DNA of 64,000 nucleotides from Cordylochernes scorpioides (GCA_030710605.1 CP092870.1:50375061-50439060), one strand, 5' to 3'; positions 42,900 through 52,737 are shown, counted from the first letter of the stretch. A program made the numbers and translations. The notes: a model not told the origin generated them from the sequence alone.

Positions 42900-44385
42900 A
42901 GAGAACCTTTCTCCCCTCCATTGTTGGACTTCAATAACAAACTTCTCCCCTCCATTGTTGGACTTCAATAACAAACTTCTCCCCTCCATTGTTGGACTTC
43001 AATAACAACCTTTCTCCCTTCCATTGTTGGACTTCAATAACAAACTTCTCCCTTCCATTGTTGGACTTCAATAACAACTTTCTCCCTTCCATTGTTGGAC
43101 TTCAATAACAACCTTTCTCCCTTCCATTGTTGGACTTCAATAACAAACTTCTCCCTTCCATTGTTGTACTTAAATAACAAACTTCTCCCCTCCATTGTTG
43201 GACTTCAATAACAAACTTCTCCCCTCCATTGTTGGACTTCAATAACAACCTTTCTCCCTTCCATTGTTGGACTTCAATAACAAACTTCTCCCTTCCTTTG
43301 TTGTACTTAAATAACAAACTTATCCCTTCCATTGTTGGACTTCAATAACAAGCTTCTCCCTTCCATTGTTGGACTTCAATAACAAACTTCTCCCTTCCAT
43401 TGTTGGACTTCAATAACAACTTTTCTCCCTTCCATTGTTGGACTTCAATAACAACCTTTCTCCCTTCCATTGTTGGACTTCAATAACAAACTTCTCCCTT
43501 CCATTGTTGTACTTAAATAACAAACTTCTCCCCTCCATTGTTGGACTTCAATAACAAACTTCTCCCCTCCATTGTTGGACTTCAATAACAACCTTTCTCC
43601 CTTCCATTGTTGGACTTCAATAACAAACTTCTCCCTTCCATTGTTGTACTTAAATAACAAACTTATCCCTTCCATTGTTGGACTTCAATAACAAGCTTCT
43701 CCCTTCCATTGTTGGACTTCAATAACAAACTTCTCCCTTCCATTGTTGGACTTCAATAACAAACTTCTCCCTTCCATTGTTGTACTTAAATAACAAACTT
43801 ATCCCTTCCATTGTTGGACTTCAATAACAAGCTTCTCCCTTCCATTGTTGGACTTCAATAACAAACTTCTCCCTTCCATTGTTGGACTTCAATAACAACT
43901 TTTCTCCCTTCCATTGTTGTACTTAAATAACAAACTTATCCCTTCCATTGTTGGACTTCAATAACAAGCTTCTCTCTTCCATTGTTGGACCTCAACATCT
44001 TTCTACCTTCCATTGTTGGACCTCAACATCTTTCTTCCTTCCATTGTTGGACCTCAACATCTTACTACCTTCCATTGTCAAACCTCAACATCTTTCTTCC
44101 TTCCATCATCAAACCTCAATAGCATCTTTCTCTCTTCCATTGTTGGACCTCAACATCTTTCTACCTTCCATTGTTGGACCTCAACATCTTTCTTCCTTTC
44201 ATTGTCAAACCTCAATAGCATCTTTCTCCCTTCCATTGTTGGACCTCAACATCGTTCTACCTTCCATTGTTGGACCTCAACATCTTTCTTCCTTCCATTG
44301 TCAAACCTCAACATCTTTCTTCCTTTCATTGTCAAACCTCAATAGCATCTTTCTCGCTTCCATTGTTGGACCCCACTAGTAAAAT
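42900..44385. repeat. Second TCCATTGTTGG-core minisatellite
   Basis: About 43 units. First zone (42900-43980): 34-bp unit CTTCTCCCTTCCATTGTTGG plus ACTTCAATAACAAA, with a 343-bp block repeated (43102 and 43445 starts). Second zone (43980-44385): about 31-bp units with CCTCAACATCTTTCTTCC and CATTGTCAAACC variants. Same core as 31341-34435, 8.5 kb away. Confidence 0.95.
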
Positions 44386-44459
44386 TCATTTTTCCATTTT
44401 GGGATATCAATATTAGCCCATGCTAATATTATTGTATGACTCAAGATTTTAAAAAATAA

Positions 44460-44618
44460 TCTCTGGTACACATGGTACAAGCCATGATAATCATGGTGTG
44501 TAGAAGTTAGCGACTGCTTTTACTTTGAGTGCACCACATGTTTAAACATGTGAAAAGCAGTTCGACTTTTGCATTACAAATGTGTCCCATTTAGTTAATT
44601 GCACCCACAATGTTGTAA
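44460..44618 (-). repeat. tRNA-derived SINE, 3' half (copy 7)
   Basis: Minus-strand partial copy: TACACATGGTACAAGCC, CCATGATAATCATGG and GTTTAAACATGTG palindromes. The tRNA head is missing; truncated at about 44618. Confidence 0.75.
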
Positions 44619-44694
44619 CCAGCCAATGATGTGACAGCGATGTTGTAACTAGACAATGGTGTGACAGCTATGTAACCAGGCAATGGTGTGACAG
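44606..44694 (+). repeat. Triplicated splice-acceptor repeat
   Basis: Three imperfect 27-31 bp units, each containing GTAAC.AG.CAATG.TGTGACAG. The third ends at the acceptor of exon E. Each unit ends with the same GTGACAG acceptor-like sequence, and the polypyrimidine tract is poor. Confidence 0.8.
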
Positions 44695-44845
44695 TTGAAC
44701 TCACCGGACCGTCCTCACTGTATCGCCATCTCCCAGTGCCCTAACACCTACCTCAAAATCTGTGTCACAGTCGATGACTTCCCAGGTCTCAAGAAAGGGT
44801 CCATGTTCCACTTGGCCGACCATCAGAGAGAGTCCTTCTATATTG
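44695..44845 (+). CDS. FBXO3: FBXO3-like gene, exon E (SUKH-like domain, C-terminal part)
   Basis: Encodes PHCIAISQCPNTYLKICVTV, then DDFPGLKKGSMFHLADHQRE and SFYI. This fits the FBXO3 segment with a C-x-x-x-x-x-C-x-x-T-x-L pattern followed by V-x-V. It starts in phase 0, as exon D requires. The acceptor is GTGTGACAG|TTG or, in the same frame, TCTCCCAG|TGC at 44737. The donor ATTG|GTGAGT ends in phase 1. Following it in frame is exon F, 7.8 kb away. A minus-strand ORF over the same bases is a shadow. Confidence 0.82.
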
Positions 44846-44861
44846 GTGAGTGGCCGTTGTG

Positions 44862-45001
44862 ATATACAGTTAAGCCTATCTATAGCGCCTGATTTCAAAG
44901 ACATAGTATGATGTGATTTACATTAAAAGTGACCTGTCTATAGTACCACCTATTTATAGCATCCTATTTTGGTGAGTCCCAAGAGGGGGGACAACTGTAT
45001 A
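44862..45001. mobile_element. MITE with CAGTTAA termini
   Basis: TATACAGTTAAGCC at the left and ACAACTGTATA at the right, with CTATCTATAGCGCC and GGTGAGTCCCAAGAGG inside. Same family as 56289-56905. TIR begins CAGTTAAACC with TA target, pogo-like. It starts 17 bp after the exon E donor. Confidence 0.7.
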
Positions 45002-45034
45002 ACACATATCCTCCCTTTATTTTAAAATATTATA

Positions 45035-45260
45035 TACAATAGAGAACCACCCTTTAGCGGACACCTCTCTACAAAAGACAGTTTTCATTTGTAAAATTAC
45101 CAGTTTTACTATTTAGCAACTCTCCGGTAAGAGGCCACCTCTCCCTAAAGGACACTTTGGCTCTGCAATTAGGTGTCCTTCACAGGGAGGTTCTACTGTA
45201 GCAACTCTCTGGTAAGAGGACACCTCTCCCTAGAGGGCACTTTGGCTCTGCGATTTAATT
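45035..45260 (+). repeat. MITE/minisatellite fragment, right-end units
   Basis: MITE left-unit remnant (ACCTCTCTACAAAAGACAG), centre, then two right-end units. Confidence 0.85.
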
Positions 45261-45429
45261 AAATATATTACAACTGTATTTTCTAAAAATATTATTTCGA
45301 GATGATTTCCTAGACAAAAAATGTGATTATTGTTGTGATAAAATCATCTAACTGAATCTTATCTCCCTTGGGGTGTCAAATTAAAGAGGTTAGACTGTAT
45401 ATGTACCATAAGAGACAGCTTTTCTTTTT

Positions 45430-45822
45430 TTTTGCTACAGTAGAACTACCTCTCTGTAAAGGACAACACCTAGTTACAGAGCCAAAGTGTCCTTTAGGGA
45501 GAGGTGTTCTCTTACCAGAGATTTGCTACAGTAGAACCTCCCTGTAAAGGACAACACCTAGTTACAGAGCCAAAGTGTCCTTTAGGGAGAGGTGTCCTCT
45601 TACCAGAGATTTGCTACAGTAGAACCTCTCTGTAAAAGATACCTAATTGCAGAGCCAAAGTGTTCTTTAGGGAGAGATGTCTTCTTACTGGAGAGTTGCT
45701 AAATACAGTAGAACCTCCCTGTAAAGGACAACACCTAGTTACAGAGCAAAACTGTCCTCTTTAGAGAGGTGTCCTCTATCCGGGATGCCCTCTCATTGAG
45801 GTTGTTCTACTGTATGTATTAT
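45430..45822 (-). repeat. MITE with amplified right end
   Basis: Four right-end units (CAGTAGAACCTCCCTGTAAA) in reverse, closing with the MITE left end GAGGTTGTTCTACTGTA at 45822. Confidence 0.87.
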
Positions 45823-45997
45823 CTCGCTCCAATAACCGTAGTTATAAGGAATGACCATTAAATGTTTCTTTTTAAATATAAAATAAATTCTTCTACTGTT
45901 CCTCACTGCGAAGAAATATATCTTGTCTCATCAGTGGTGAACCCTCCCAGGTGTTTCACCAACTTAATCTACCATACTGCTCCTTTATAGCACTAAT

Positions 45998-46347
45998 TGT
46001 GGAATAATGGAGATCCATTATTCCGGACGGCTCGGGTGACAGCAAACAAAACAAGCCCCGGCTGCGTCCGCCGGCAAATAAAGAGGGAGGAGAGCTTCCG
46101 GCCAGCCACCAAAAAAGGACTAGAACACGGCCTGGTCTTCTACCGAACAGTAGTTGGGTGTTTTCCTCTGTCCTCTTAAGACGTATTAAATAAAGTTAGT
46201 TAGAAGGAGACTTTTACCCTCTCCTTTCTGCTATTTAGTGATCTTATTTAAATCCTTGCAACAGTCCACAAAAGAATCATCATAGCGAATTCTTCAACCG
46301 AACTCACTTCAGTGTTTTGTGAATCGACTACCCGACATTTTTTCACA
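45998..46347 (+). repeat. BEL 5' LTR, 350 bp
   Basis: TGTGGAATAATGGAG...CATTTTTTCACA, followed by AAG and TGGTGTCCTCGCGGG as a probable primer site. CTAAT at 45993-45997 is the duplication. Confidence 0.92.
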
Positions 46348-46471
46348 AAGTGGTGTCCTCGCGGGTGGGCTTCTGACAAGGCAAGATCAAGTGGATTAAC
46401 GGCAGAGTACAAGTCAAGACTCAAGCTAAGTACCTTTTGTTTTACCTTCTGTTTATAGTTTATTTTGAAAA

Positions 46472-46791
46472 ATGGAAATTTTAAAAAGGCATAGAAGTTT
46501 ACTTAGAAAGCGACTAACTCGCAGCTTGAAGGCGACAGAAGAGTTTCTGTCAAATGTAGAGGACCTGTAGAGGACATTGAGAATAATATAAAAGTCATTG
46601 AAGAAACTCACAGTGAGCTTCTTGTGACCCAAGGCAAGATAAGAGACTTCATGCTAACTTCAGACGTTAGCGAAGAGGAACTAGAACACGACGATGAGGA
46701 AGCCTTGGAATATACCTACAGATATAAGAAGATATATAACAAATGTCTGGCTCTTGTTAAACCTAAGGTCGCTGCGTTCCACGACCAGTGA
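46472..46791 (+). pseudogene. BEL gag N-terminal remnant
   Basis: ATG at 46472 starts MEILKRHRSLLRKRLTRSLK, which meets TAG after VEDL. A shifted frame continues EDIENNIKVIEETHSELL and, after an acidic stretch, YRYKKIYNKCLALVKPK, ending at TGA 46789-46791. This resembles the helical N-terminal region of BEL gag (DUF1759 type). The zinc-knuckle part is deleted. Confidence 0.65.
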
Positions 46792-48388
46792 AGTGAGCTT
46801 CACTTCTAGCTCACACCATAGAATTAAAACTTCCCAGGATCTCGGACTATCTCCCATTGGCCAGGAATCAGTTAAACACGTGGTGTTTGGAGGCCATACT
46901 AGTGAAAGTGTCAACAAAGAATACAGAGTCACTTTGGGTCATACATCGGGGAATTTTAAAATGGTCGCGAAGCCTCTTGATCAACAAAATATCTGTGGTA
47001 ACTTACCAAGACTGAGCCGCGGGCCATGGATGAAAGAACTCAAAGCCCGCAGAATCTGGGTTCCTGATATTGGAAAGGATGACAAGGAAATTGAAATACT
47101 TCTAGGATGCGATGTGTTTAGTTTTATTTTCATGAAGAAATCTTGTATAATGTCAAATCTGCGACGCAGACGCGTTTTGGATGGACTTCAATGGGAGAAT
47201 GTCAGCCAGGTAGTGACGTTTCACTCGCTCATTTCGGAGAGCAGTATAACCAATCTGTGGAATCTCGATGTTCTTGGCATTATGGATCCTATTGAGGTTA
47301 AACAGAGAGATCAGAGAGACGCACTGGCGCGTCGACATTTTCTAAAAACAGTCCAACATTCTGTTTCTGGAAGACATGTTGTTTCCCTCCCGTGGACTGT
47401 AGAGAAAGCTAAAATCGCGGACAACCGGGGGATTGCTATGAAGAGATTAGAACAGACGGCTAAGAAATTAATATCTTTGAATCTTTATGAGGACTATGAT
47501 GATGTTTTCCGAGGCTGGTTGGATGATGGGATAATTGAGAAAGTTCCAGCTGAACAACCCGACGCTGAGGCCTTCTACCTGCCTCATCGTCCTGTGGTGA
47601 AACTCTCCAGTGGGACTACGCCTATCAGGCCTGTCTTTGATGCTTCTAGCAAGGTCTATAGATCCCCATCTTTAAATGACTGTCTTGAAAAAGGACCTAA
47701 CCTCATCGAGATGATTCCCAACCTTATGCTAAGGTTTAGAAATGGCAAGTTTGGTGTCGTAGCAGACATTAAGAAAGCGTTTCTTCAGATTGAGGTGAAT
47801 GAAAGGGACAGAGATTACCAGCGTTTTCTATGGTATTCCCAAAATGGGGAAAATACTGAAGTATTTAGACATAGACGTGTCGTTTTCGGTGTTAACTGTA
47901 GTCCTCTCATTTTGGGGGCAGTATTCGAATACCACCTGTCTAATGTTCGACCTGAACCTAAACCGTTAGCTCAGAGGTTGCAGAAATCCTTTTATGTGGA
48001 CAATTTAGTCACAAGCGTTAACTCTTTTGAAGAGTTACAAGATCTGAAATTGGCCGCAACGTCCATCATGGAAAATTCATGGATGAAGCTAAGCCTTTGG
48101 GAGCATAGCCTGGACGTGGCCTCCGATACTTACCCCTATGAAAGAGCAGAGATATCTAAAGTGCTTGGTATATATTGGGATAAAGGTAAAGATTGTTTGT
48201 CATGTGAAATTCCCGTAGCCATACCCCCCAAGATAACCAAAAGGAGTATCCTGTCCTGCTTAGCTCAGATATATGACCTTATTGGATTTCTGAGTCCAAT
48301 ATTAATAAAGCCTAAAATTCTATTGCAAAAGGCTTGGATAAAGCGCGATAACCAGTTGGGTACCTTTGTTGGGAATCGCGTGAAATAG
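46694..48388 (+). CDS. BEL pol: protease remnant and reverse transcriptase
   Basis: The true coding part begins near 46800. The protease C-terminal region has KHVVFGGHTSESVNKEYRVT and PWMKELKARRIWVPD...LLGCDVF. RT follows: HRPVVKLSSGTTPIRPVFDA, ADIKKAFLQIEVNERD, FRHRRVVFGVNCSPLILGAV and FYVDNLVTSVNS. The usual YVDD is YVDN here, losing one catalytic Asp. The end (SRSILSCLAQIYDLIGFLSP-like) is the start of the Pao domain. The first about 35 residues of the ORF are out-of-frame gag. Confidence 0.9.
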   Translation: MRKPWNIPTDIRRYITNVWLLLNLRSLRSTTSEVSFTSSSHHRIKTSQDLGLSPIGQESVKHVVFGGHTSESVNKEYRVTLGHTSGNFKMVAKPLDQQNICGNLPRLSRGPWMKELKARRIWVPDIGKDDKEIEILLGCDVFSFIFMKKSCIMSNLRRRRVLDGLQWENVSQVVTFHSLISESSITNLWNLDVLGIMDPIEVKQRDQRDALARRHFLKTVQHSVSGRHVVSLPWTVEKAKIADNRGIAMKRLEQTAKKLISLNLYEDYDDVFRGWLDDGIIEKVPAEQPDAEAFYLPHRPVVKLSSGTTPIRPVFDASSKVYRSPSLNDCLEKGPNLIEMIPNLMLRFRNGKFGVVADIKKAFLQIEVNERDRDYQRFLWYSQNGENTEVFRHRRVVFGVNCSPLILGAVFEYHLSNVRPEPKPLAQRLQKSFYVDNLVTSVNSFEELQDLKLAATSIMENSWMKLSLWEHSLDVASDTYPYERAEISKVLGIYWDKGKDCLSCEIPVAIPPKITKRSILSCLAQIYDLIGFLSPILIKPKILLQKAWIKRDNQLGTFVGNRVK

Positions 48389-48593
48389 CGAGTGCAATCC
48401 AGCTGATTTACCCTCCAGAGGATGCAGCCTCTCCCAACTGATACAGTCTAGATGGTGGGAGGGCCCTTCCTGGTTAAAACTCTCCGAAGAATATTGGCCT
48501 TCCAGGTATAAAGACCTGAATGAAGAAGAAATCTGTGCGGAAAGAAAGAAAATTGCTGTTTTTACAAAAGTTAAAAGTACCGATCATTGGTAC

Positions 48594-49181
48594 ATGAAAT
48601 ATTTCTCCTCGTTCATAAAAAATGTGCAGATGATGGCGTGGATTAGAAGATTCATCAACAACCTCCGATCTTCAACGAAAGTAAAGGGCGAACTTTCTGT
48701 GAAGGAGATCGATGAATCGGAGCTGGCGCTTTTGAAATTAGTTCAGGCCGAGTGTTTCCCCAGTCACTCTATACCTGGCCTGAAGATATATGAAGTAGAA
48801 GGAATCCTGCGTTTGAAAACAAAATTAATTTACAGCAGCGACGAATTTGACTTCTGTTTGCCAGTACTATTACATGGGACTCATCCGTTGATTGAACAAA
48901 TGATATGTGATTCACACGTTGAGAATTGCCACGCTGGTGTACAATTTTTGATGAACAAACTTCGGGGAAAATATTGGATAGTAAAAGCGAGACAGACCAT
49001 TAAGAAAATAGTGAGAAGTTGTGTCACATGTCGCCGCTTGCTCGGAACATCAACATTGACATATCAACAATTGATGACCCTGCTGTGTCATGCAGAGGCA
49101 GTGATGAATGGAAGGCCCATGACTTATGTCAGTGACGATCCGAATGATCTTGTGACAATATCACCTTCCATGTTTCTATAA
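48594..49181 (+). pseudogene. BEL Pao region and deleted integrase
   Basis: Contains the spacer before integrase (LIYSSDEFDFCLPVLLHGTH) and an H2C2 zinc domain (HVENCHAGVQFLMNKLRGKY, SCVTCRR). It then jumps from LLGTSTLT directly to LLCHAEAVMNGRPMTYVSDD, which is the region after the catalytic Glu. The DDE core is therefore deleted. A stop after PSMFL ends the frame. Confidence 0.87.
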
Positions 49182-49217
49182 GAACAGACAGATGTCGAGT
49201 TTCCCGAGTGCCAGAAT

Positions 49218-49769
49218 ATGGGATCTAATCCAACGACACAGAAACTGCGCTATTTGAGCAAGCTGAGGGAGGAGTTGAAATCACGATTCAGGAAGGACTA
49301 TTTGTCCCTCCTGGTCCAGAGAAACAGACGCATTTACAATCCAAAACTCCAGGCTGGGGATGTTGTCTTTGTTGGTATGGACAATAAAAAGCGTAACATC
49401 TTGCCATTAGCAGTGATCAAGGAGATATTATTTGGAAGAGATGGAGTGAATAGATTAGTGAAGGTGAAAACCGCAGTAGGAACCTTCCTAAGACCTATTC
49501 ATAAAATATATCTCTTGGAAATATCATCAACAGCAGCTTCTTCGTGTTTGCTGAACGATAAAGAGAAAACTGCAAATATACAGACTAGATCGGGAAGAAC
49601 CGTTTGTATACCCAACCGATTGGACGATTGTTATTGTTTTCCTATTGTGCCTAGAGGAAAACAGGTGGGAGTATGTGGAATAATGGAGATCCATTATTCC
49701 GGACGCCGTCCGGACGGCTCGGGTGACAGCAAACAAAACAAGCCCCGGCTGCGCCCGCCGGCAAAATAA
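49218..49769 (+). CDS. BEL pol C-terminal domain (DUF5641-type)
   Basis: LRYLSKLREELKSRFRKDYL, PKLQAGDVVFVGMDNKKRN and RDGVNRLVKVKTAVGTFLRP-IHKIYLLE are hallmarks of the domain that follows integrase in BEL/Pao. The true end is near IPNRLDD; the last about 30 codons run into the LTR. Confidence 0.85.
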   Translation: MGSNPTTQKLRYLSKLREELKSRFRKDYLSLLVQRNRRIYNPKLQAGDVVFVGMDNKKRNILPLAVIKEILFGRDGVNRLVKVKTAVGTFLRPIHKIYLLEISSTAASSCLLNDKEKTANIQTRSGRTVCIPNRLDDCYCFPIVPRGKQVGVCGIMEIHYSGRRPDGSGDSKQNKPRLRPPAK

Positions 49770-50033
49770 AGAGGGAGGAGAGCTACCGGCCAGCCGCCGA
49801 CAAAGGAACTAGAACACGGCCTGGTCTTCTACCGACCGGTTGGGTGTTTTCCTCTGTCCTCTTAAGATGTATTAAATAAAGTTAGTTAGAAGGAGACTTT
49901 TACCCTCTCCTTTCTGCTATTTAGTGATCTTATTTAAATCCTTGCAACAGCCCACAAAAAGAATCATCACTGCGAATTCTTCTACCGAACTCGCATCAGT
50001 GTTTTGTGAACGACTACCCGACATTTCTTCACA
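49674..50033 (+). repeat. BEL 3' LTR, 360 bp
   Basis: As the 5' LTR with a 10-11 bp GGACGCCGTCC-type duplication near its start and scattered substitutions. Preceded by GAGGAAAACAGGTGGGAG (polypurine tract). CTAAT at 50034-50038. Confidence 0.92.
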
Positions 50034-50097
50034 CTAATACTGTATTGGACAATTTTGGTAAAGTAGAAGTTTGTTTTATATTTAAAAAGAAACATTA

Positions 50098-50313
50098 ATG
50101 CTTCCATGTCTTATATATAAATGGTATGTTATTGCCTTCTAATTAATTTATACCTAACTTGTCCTTATTGTTTGTGGAAGAGCATTGCCCGATGTAAATA
50201 TTTATATGTAATTCTACTGTCCTAAAAGCTTATGTCCATAGTTTACTTAATACCATTTCTAAGATTACACCCTTCAGTGTAGCATATATAAGCAGAATGA
50301 TCCAATACAGTAT
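50098..50313. other. AT-rich spacer with fold-back fragment
   Basis: No gene. From 50205 it contains AAAAGCTTATGTCCATAG-type fold-back sequence. Confidence 0.5.
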
Positions 50314-50955
50314 TAGAGCTCTAAAGAAGTGGTCTGGTAGATTAAATTTGAGAAACTACTGGGAGGGTTCACCACTGATGAACCAAGCCCTCCCAATATT
50401 TTTTCATCGCAGTAAGGACAGTAGAAGTTTGGTTCATGTGTGAAAGGAGACATTCATGCTTCAATGCTCCATTTCTTATAGATGGCAAGTTTTCACCTTA
50501 TAATAAAGAATGAGCCACAAAGCCAGTTATGGAAAATTCAGACAAAAAGCCAACCTGTATGTAATTGTTTTGGGCTATGATCCTCATCAATTTCTTCTTC
50601 TTCTTTCTTATCTCCACTCAATCATATCAGGGTTTAGAGCTCTAAAGAAGTGGTCTGGTAGATTAAATTTGAGAAACTACTGGGAGGGTTCACCACTGAT
50701 GAACCAAGCCCTCCCAATATTTTTTCATCGCAGTAAGGACAGTAGAAGTTTGGTTCATGTGTGAAAGGAGACATTCATGCTTCAATGCTCCATTTCTTAT
50801 AGATGGCAAGTTTTCACCTTATAATAAAGAATGAGCCACAAAGCCAGTTATGGAAAATTCAGACAAAAAGCCAACCTGTATGTAATTGTTTTGGGCTATG
50901 ATCCTCATCAATTTCTTCTTCTTCTTTCTTATCTCCACTCAATCATATCAGGGTA
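50314..50955. repeat. Perfect or near-perfect 321-bp tandem duplication
   Basis: TAGAGCTCTAAAGAAGTGGT occurs at 50314 and 50635. The 321 bp that follow read the same in both copies, from fold-back sequence through GAATGAGCCACAAAGCC to the family B tail CTCCACTCAATCATATCAGG. Confidence 0.93.
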
Positions 50956-51246
50956 TCAAGCTTTGACAGCCATCATGACTGGGTGAAGTAGAATGCGTCT
51001 GCCTTTGTCATTAAGACTGGGAGCACTACTCAGTGGCAGGCTGACTTAGCTCCAAAAGAAATGGCCGCCTCTGACATGAGGAACAGATGCCATGTACAGC
51101 CACTCCTAACATGGAGTACATCCTGCATCCCTGGAGTCCTTACAGGGTACTATCAGCATGGCCAAATGAGCCCAGGTTGTTTAGTGAGCTTGTTACTGCT
51201 CCCCCTCCCCCTTTTTCATCCGGGCTAGGGACCGGCAAAGGCGGAG
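50910..51246 (-). repeat. Repeat family B, full copy
   Basis: TTCTTCTTCTTTCTTATCTC to AGGGACCGGCAAAGGCGGAG. Short central form. Confidence 0.85.
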
Positions 51247-51401
51247 TTAAATTTCATAATACCCAATGAGAGGAGTGGTTGAATTCACCATAAAAGTGTT
51301 GAAGCTGCTAAAGTTGCAGGAGGATGATTGTATGCATCAAAATAGATACTTCTCCCTTTAATTGTACATTAGAACAATGCATTATGTGTGTGTGTATGAT
51401 A

Positions 51402-51715
51402 GGGGGTCGGTGGAAGGATGGTCTAGTTTTCCAACGCCACAACCCGGGAATGAATCCCGCGCATTAGGCACTTTTTTCTGATAAAAAAAATAGATCCTCT
51501 AATGGCCCCTGATCCTTGCGAAAGTCCAACCCCACCAGCGAGTACAAGTAAACAAACAGGGCTCTAGCACATTTTTAAGTGCAATGTCGAACTGCTTTTC
51601 ACATGTATAGACATGGGGTGCACTTACAGTAAATGCAGTCGCCAACTTCTACCCACCACGATTATCATGGCCTGTACCACATGTACTAGGGATAAATAAA
51701 TTTAAAAAAATTGTG
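51402..51715 (+). repeat. tRNA-derived SINE, full length (copy 8)
   Basis: The tRNA-like head GGTCGGTGGAAGGATGGTCT (A box) and GGGAATGAATCCCGCG (B-box region) is followed by the body and A-rich tail AATAAATTTAAAAAAATT. About 310 bp; defines the family length. Confidence 0.87.
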
Positions 51716-51721
51716 TATGAT

Positions 51722-51985
51722 TAGGTTCAGTAGAACCTTCCTGTAGAGGAGACCTAGTTGAAGAGCCAAAGTATTCTTTAGAGAGAGGTGTCTTCTTACC
51801 AGAGAGTTGCTAAATTGTAAAAATGGTAATTTTGAAAATGGAAACTGTCCTTTGTAGAGAGGTGTCCTCTAGCGGGAGTGTCCTCTCATGGAGGTTGTTC
51901 TACTGTATTGGTGATGGAAACTATCCTTTTTAGAGAGGTGTCCTCTAGCGGGAGTGTCCTCTCATGAAAGTTCTACTGTACCATT
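51722..51985 (-). mobile_element. Complete MITE, CAGTAGAAC termini
   Basis: CAGTAGAACCTTCCTGTAGA (right end in reverse), centre AAATGGTAATTTTGAAAATG, and left end CATGGAGGTTGTTCTACTG plus one extra left unit, to 51980. Shows the ancestral unit of both minisatellite classes. Confidence 0.82.
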
Positions 51986-52228
51986 TTGATTATAGATTAG
52001 AACTACAAGATAAGACTAAATAAATGAATAGTCTGTGATATTTCGGTATCAGCGTCGGTCCATCAGATGAACAACGCTTTATTATTTTTTCATTATCCTT
52101 TGTGTCATTACACAATGTCATGGAGACACATGTATCTTGGATTAATTGTGGTACAAGTCGTGGACTCCCACACATGAGAGTCTGGGGTTGTCTCCTCCTT
52201 TTTGTAGATGGTACATGTTGGGAAGATC

Positions 52229-52548
52229 CTCTTCTTCTTTCTTATCTCCAATCAATCATATTAGGGTATTATGCTTGTAGAGCTTGAGATTAGACAACCA
52301 TCATGACTGGGTGAAGTAGAATGTGTCTACCTTTGTCATTAAGACTGGGAGCACTACTCAGTGGCAGGCCACTGACTTAGCTCCAAAAGAAATGGCCGCC
52401 TCTAACATGAGGAACAGACACCATGTACAGCTAACATGGAGTACATCCTGTATCCCTGGAGTCCTTACAGGGTACTATCAGCATGGCCATCTGAGCCCAG
52501 GTTTTTTAGTGATCTTGTTACTGCTCCCCCTCTTCTGGGCTTGGGAGC
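52229..52548 (-). repeat. Repeat family B
   Basis: CTTCTTCTTTCTTATCTCCA to CTTGGGAGCGGCAAG; ends 55 bp before the FBXO3 exon F acceptor. Confidence 0.83.
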
Positions 52549-52602
52549 GGCAAGTAGCTAGCTAGGTAGATGCTGGACTTAGTTACGTGGGTAATGTGGC
52601 AG

Positions 52603-52687
52603 GCCCATCTCTGGTCTCCTGGTTCTGCCGGTATGTGGAGCAGATGGTAGCCGGGGAGTTTATTATCAAGAACAATATCATCTACAG
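52603..52687 (+). CDS. FBXO3: FBXO3-like gene, exon F
   Basis: Encodes GPSLVSWFCRYVEQMVAGEF then IIKNNIIYR. The Gly codon is split: last base of exon E plus GC here. The FBXO3 family has I-G-x-x-F-x-x-W-F-x-x-Y-V at this place, the end of the SUKH-like domain before the ApaG domain. The acceptor is AATGTGGCAG|GC and the donor CTACAG|GTGGGC, phase 2. No later exon was recognised up to 64000. Confidence 0.85.
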
Positions 52688-52737
52688 GTGGGCACTTTAT
52701 ACCATTGCTCTACTACTTCAGGTTTACTCACACCAAA

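Larger units (their letters stand above)
45998..50033 (+). mobile_element. BEL/Pao LTR retrotransposon, internally deleted
   Basis: 4036 bp between CTAAT duplications (45993-45997 and 50034-50038), with LTRs of 350 and 360 bp. Gene order: short gag start, protease, RT, Pao-type region, integrase remains, C-terminal domain. Most of gag, the RNase H region and the integrase catalytic core are deleted, so it cannot move by itself. Same orientation as the FBXO3 gene, in the exon E-F intron. Confidence 0.93.
45860..50097. mobile_element. Fold-back element split by BEL insertion
   Basis: AATGTTTCTTTTTAAATATA at 45860 and its reverse complement at 50070-50097 are the ends. The interior matches the fold-back repeat at 41028. 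The BEL element sits in the middle with a CTAAT duplication; without it, the sequence reads through as in the 41-kb copy. Confidence 0.78.

Noticed and set aside
43948-44379. 143-residue ORF with repeated SFHCWTS-like units
   Set aside because: Same reason: tandem DNA translated, no start context or domain.
44701-44904. Minus-strand 67-residue ORF over exon E
   Set aside because: Shadow of the plus-strand FBXO3 exon, whose frame and splice sites fit the gene.
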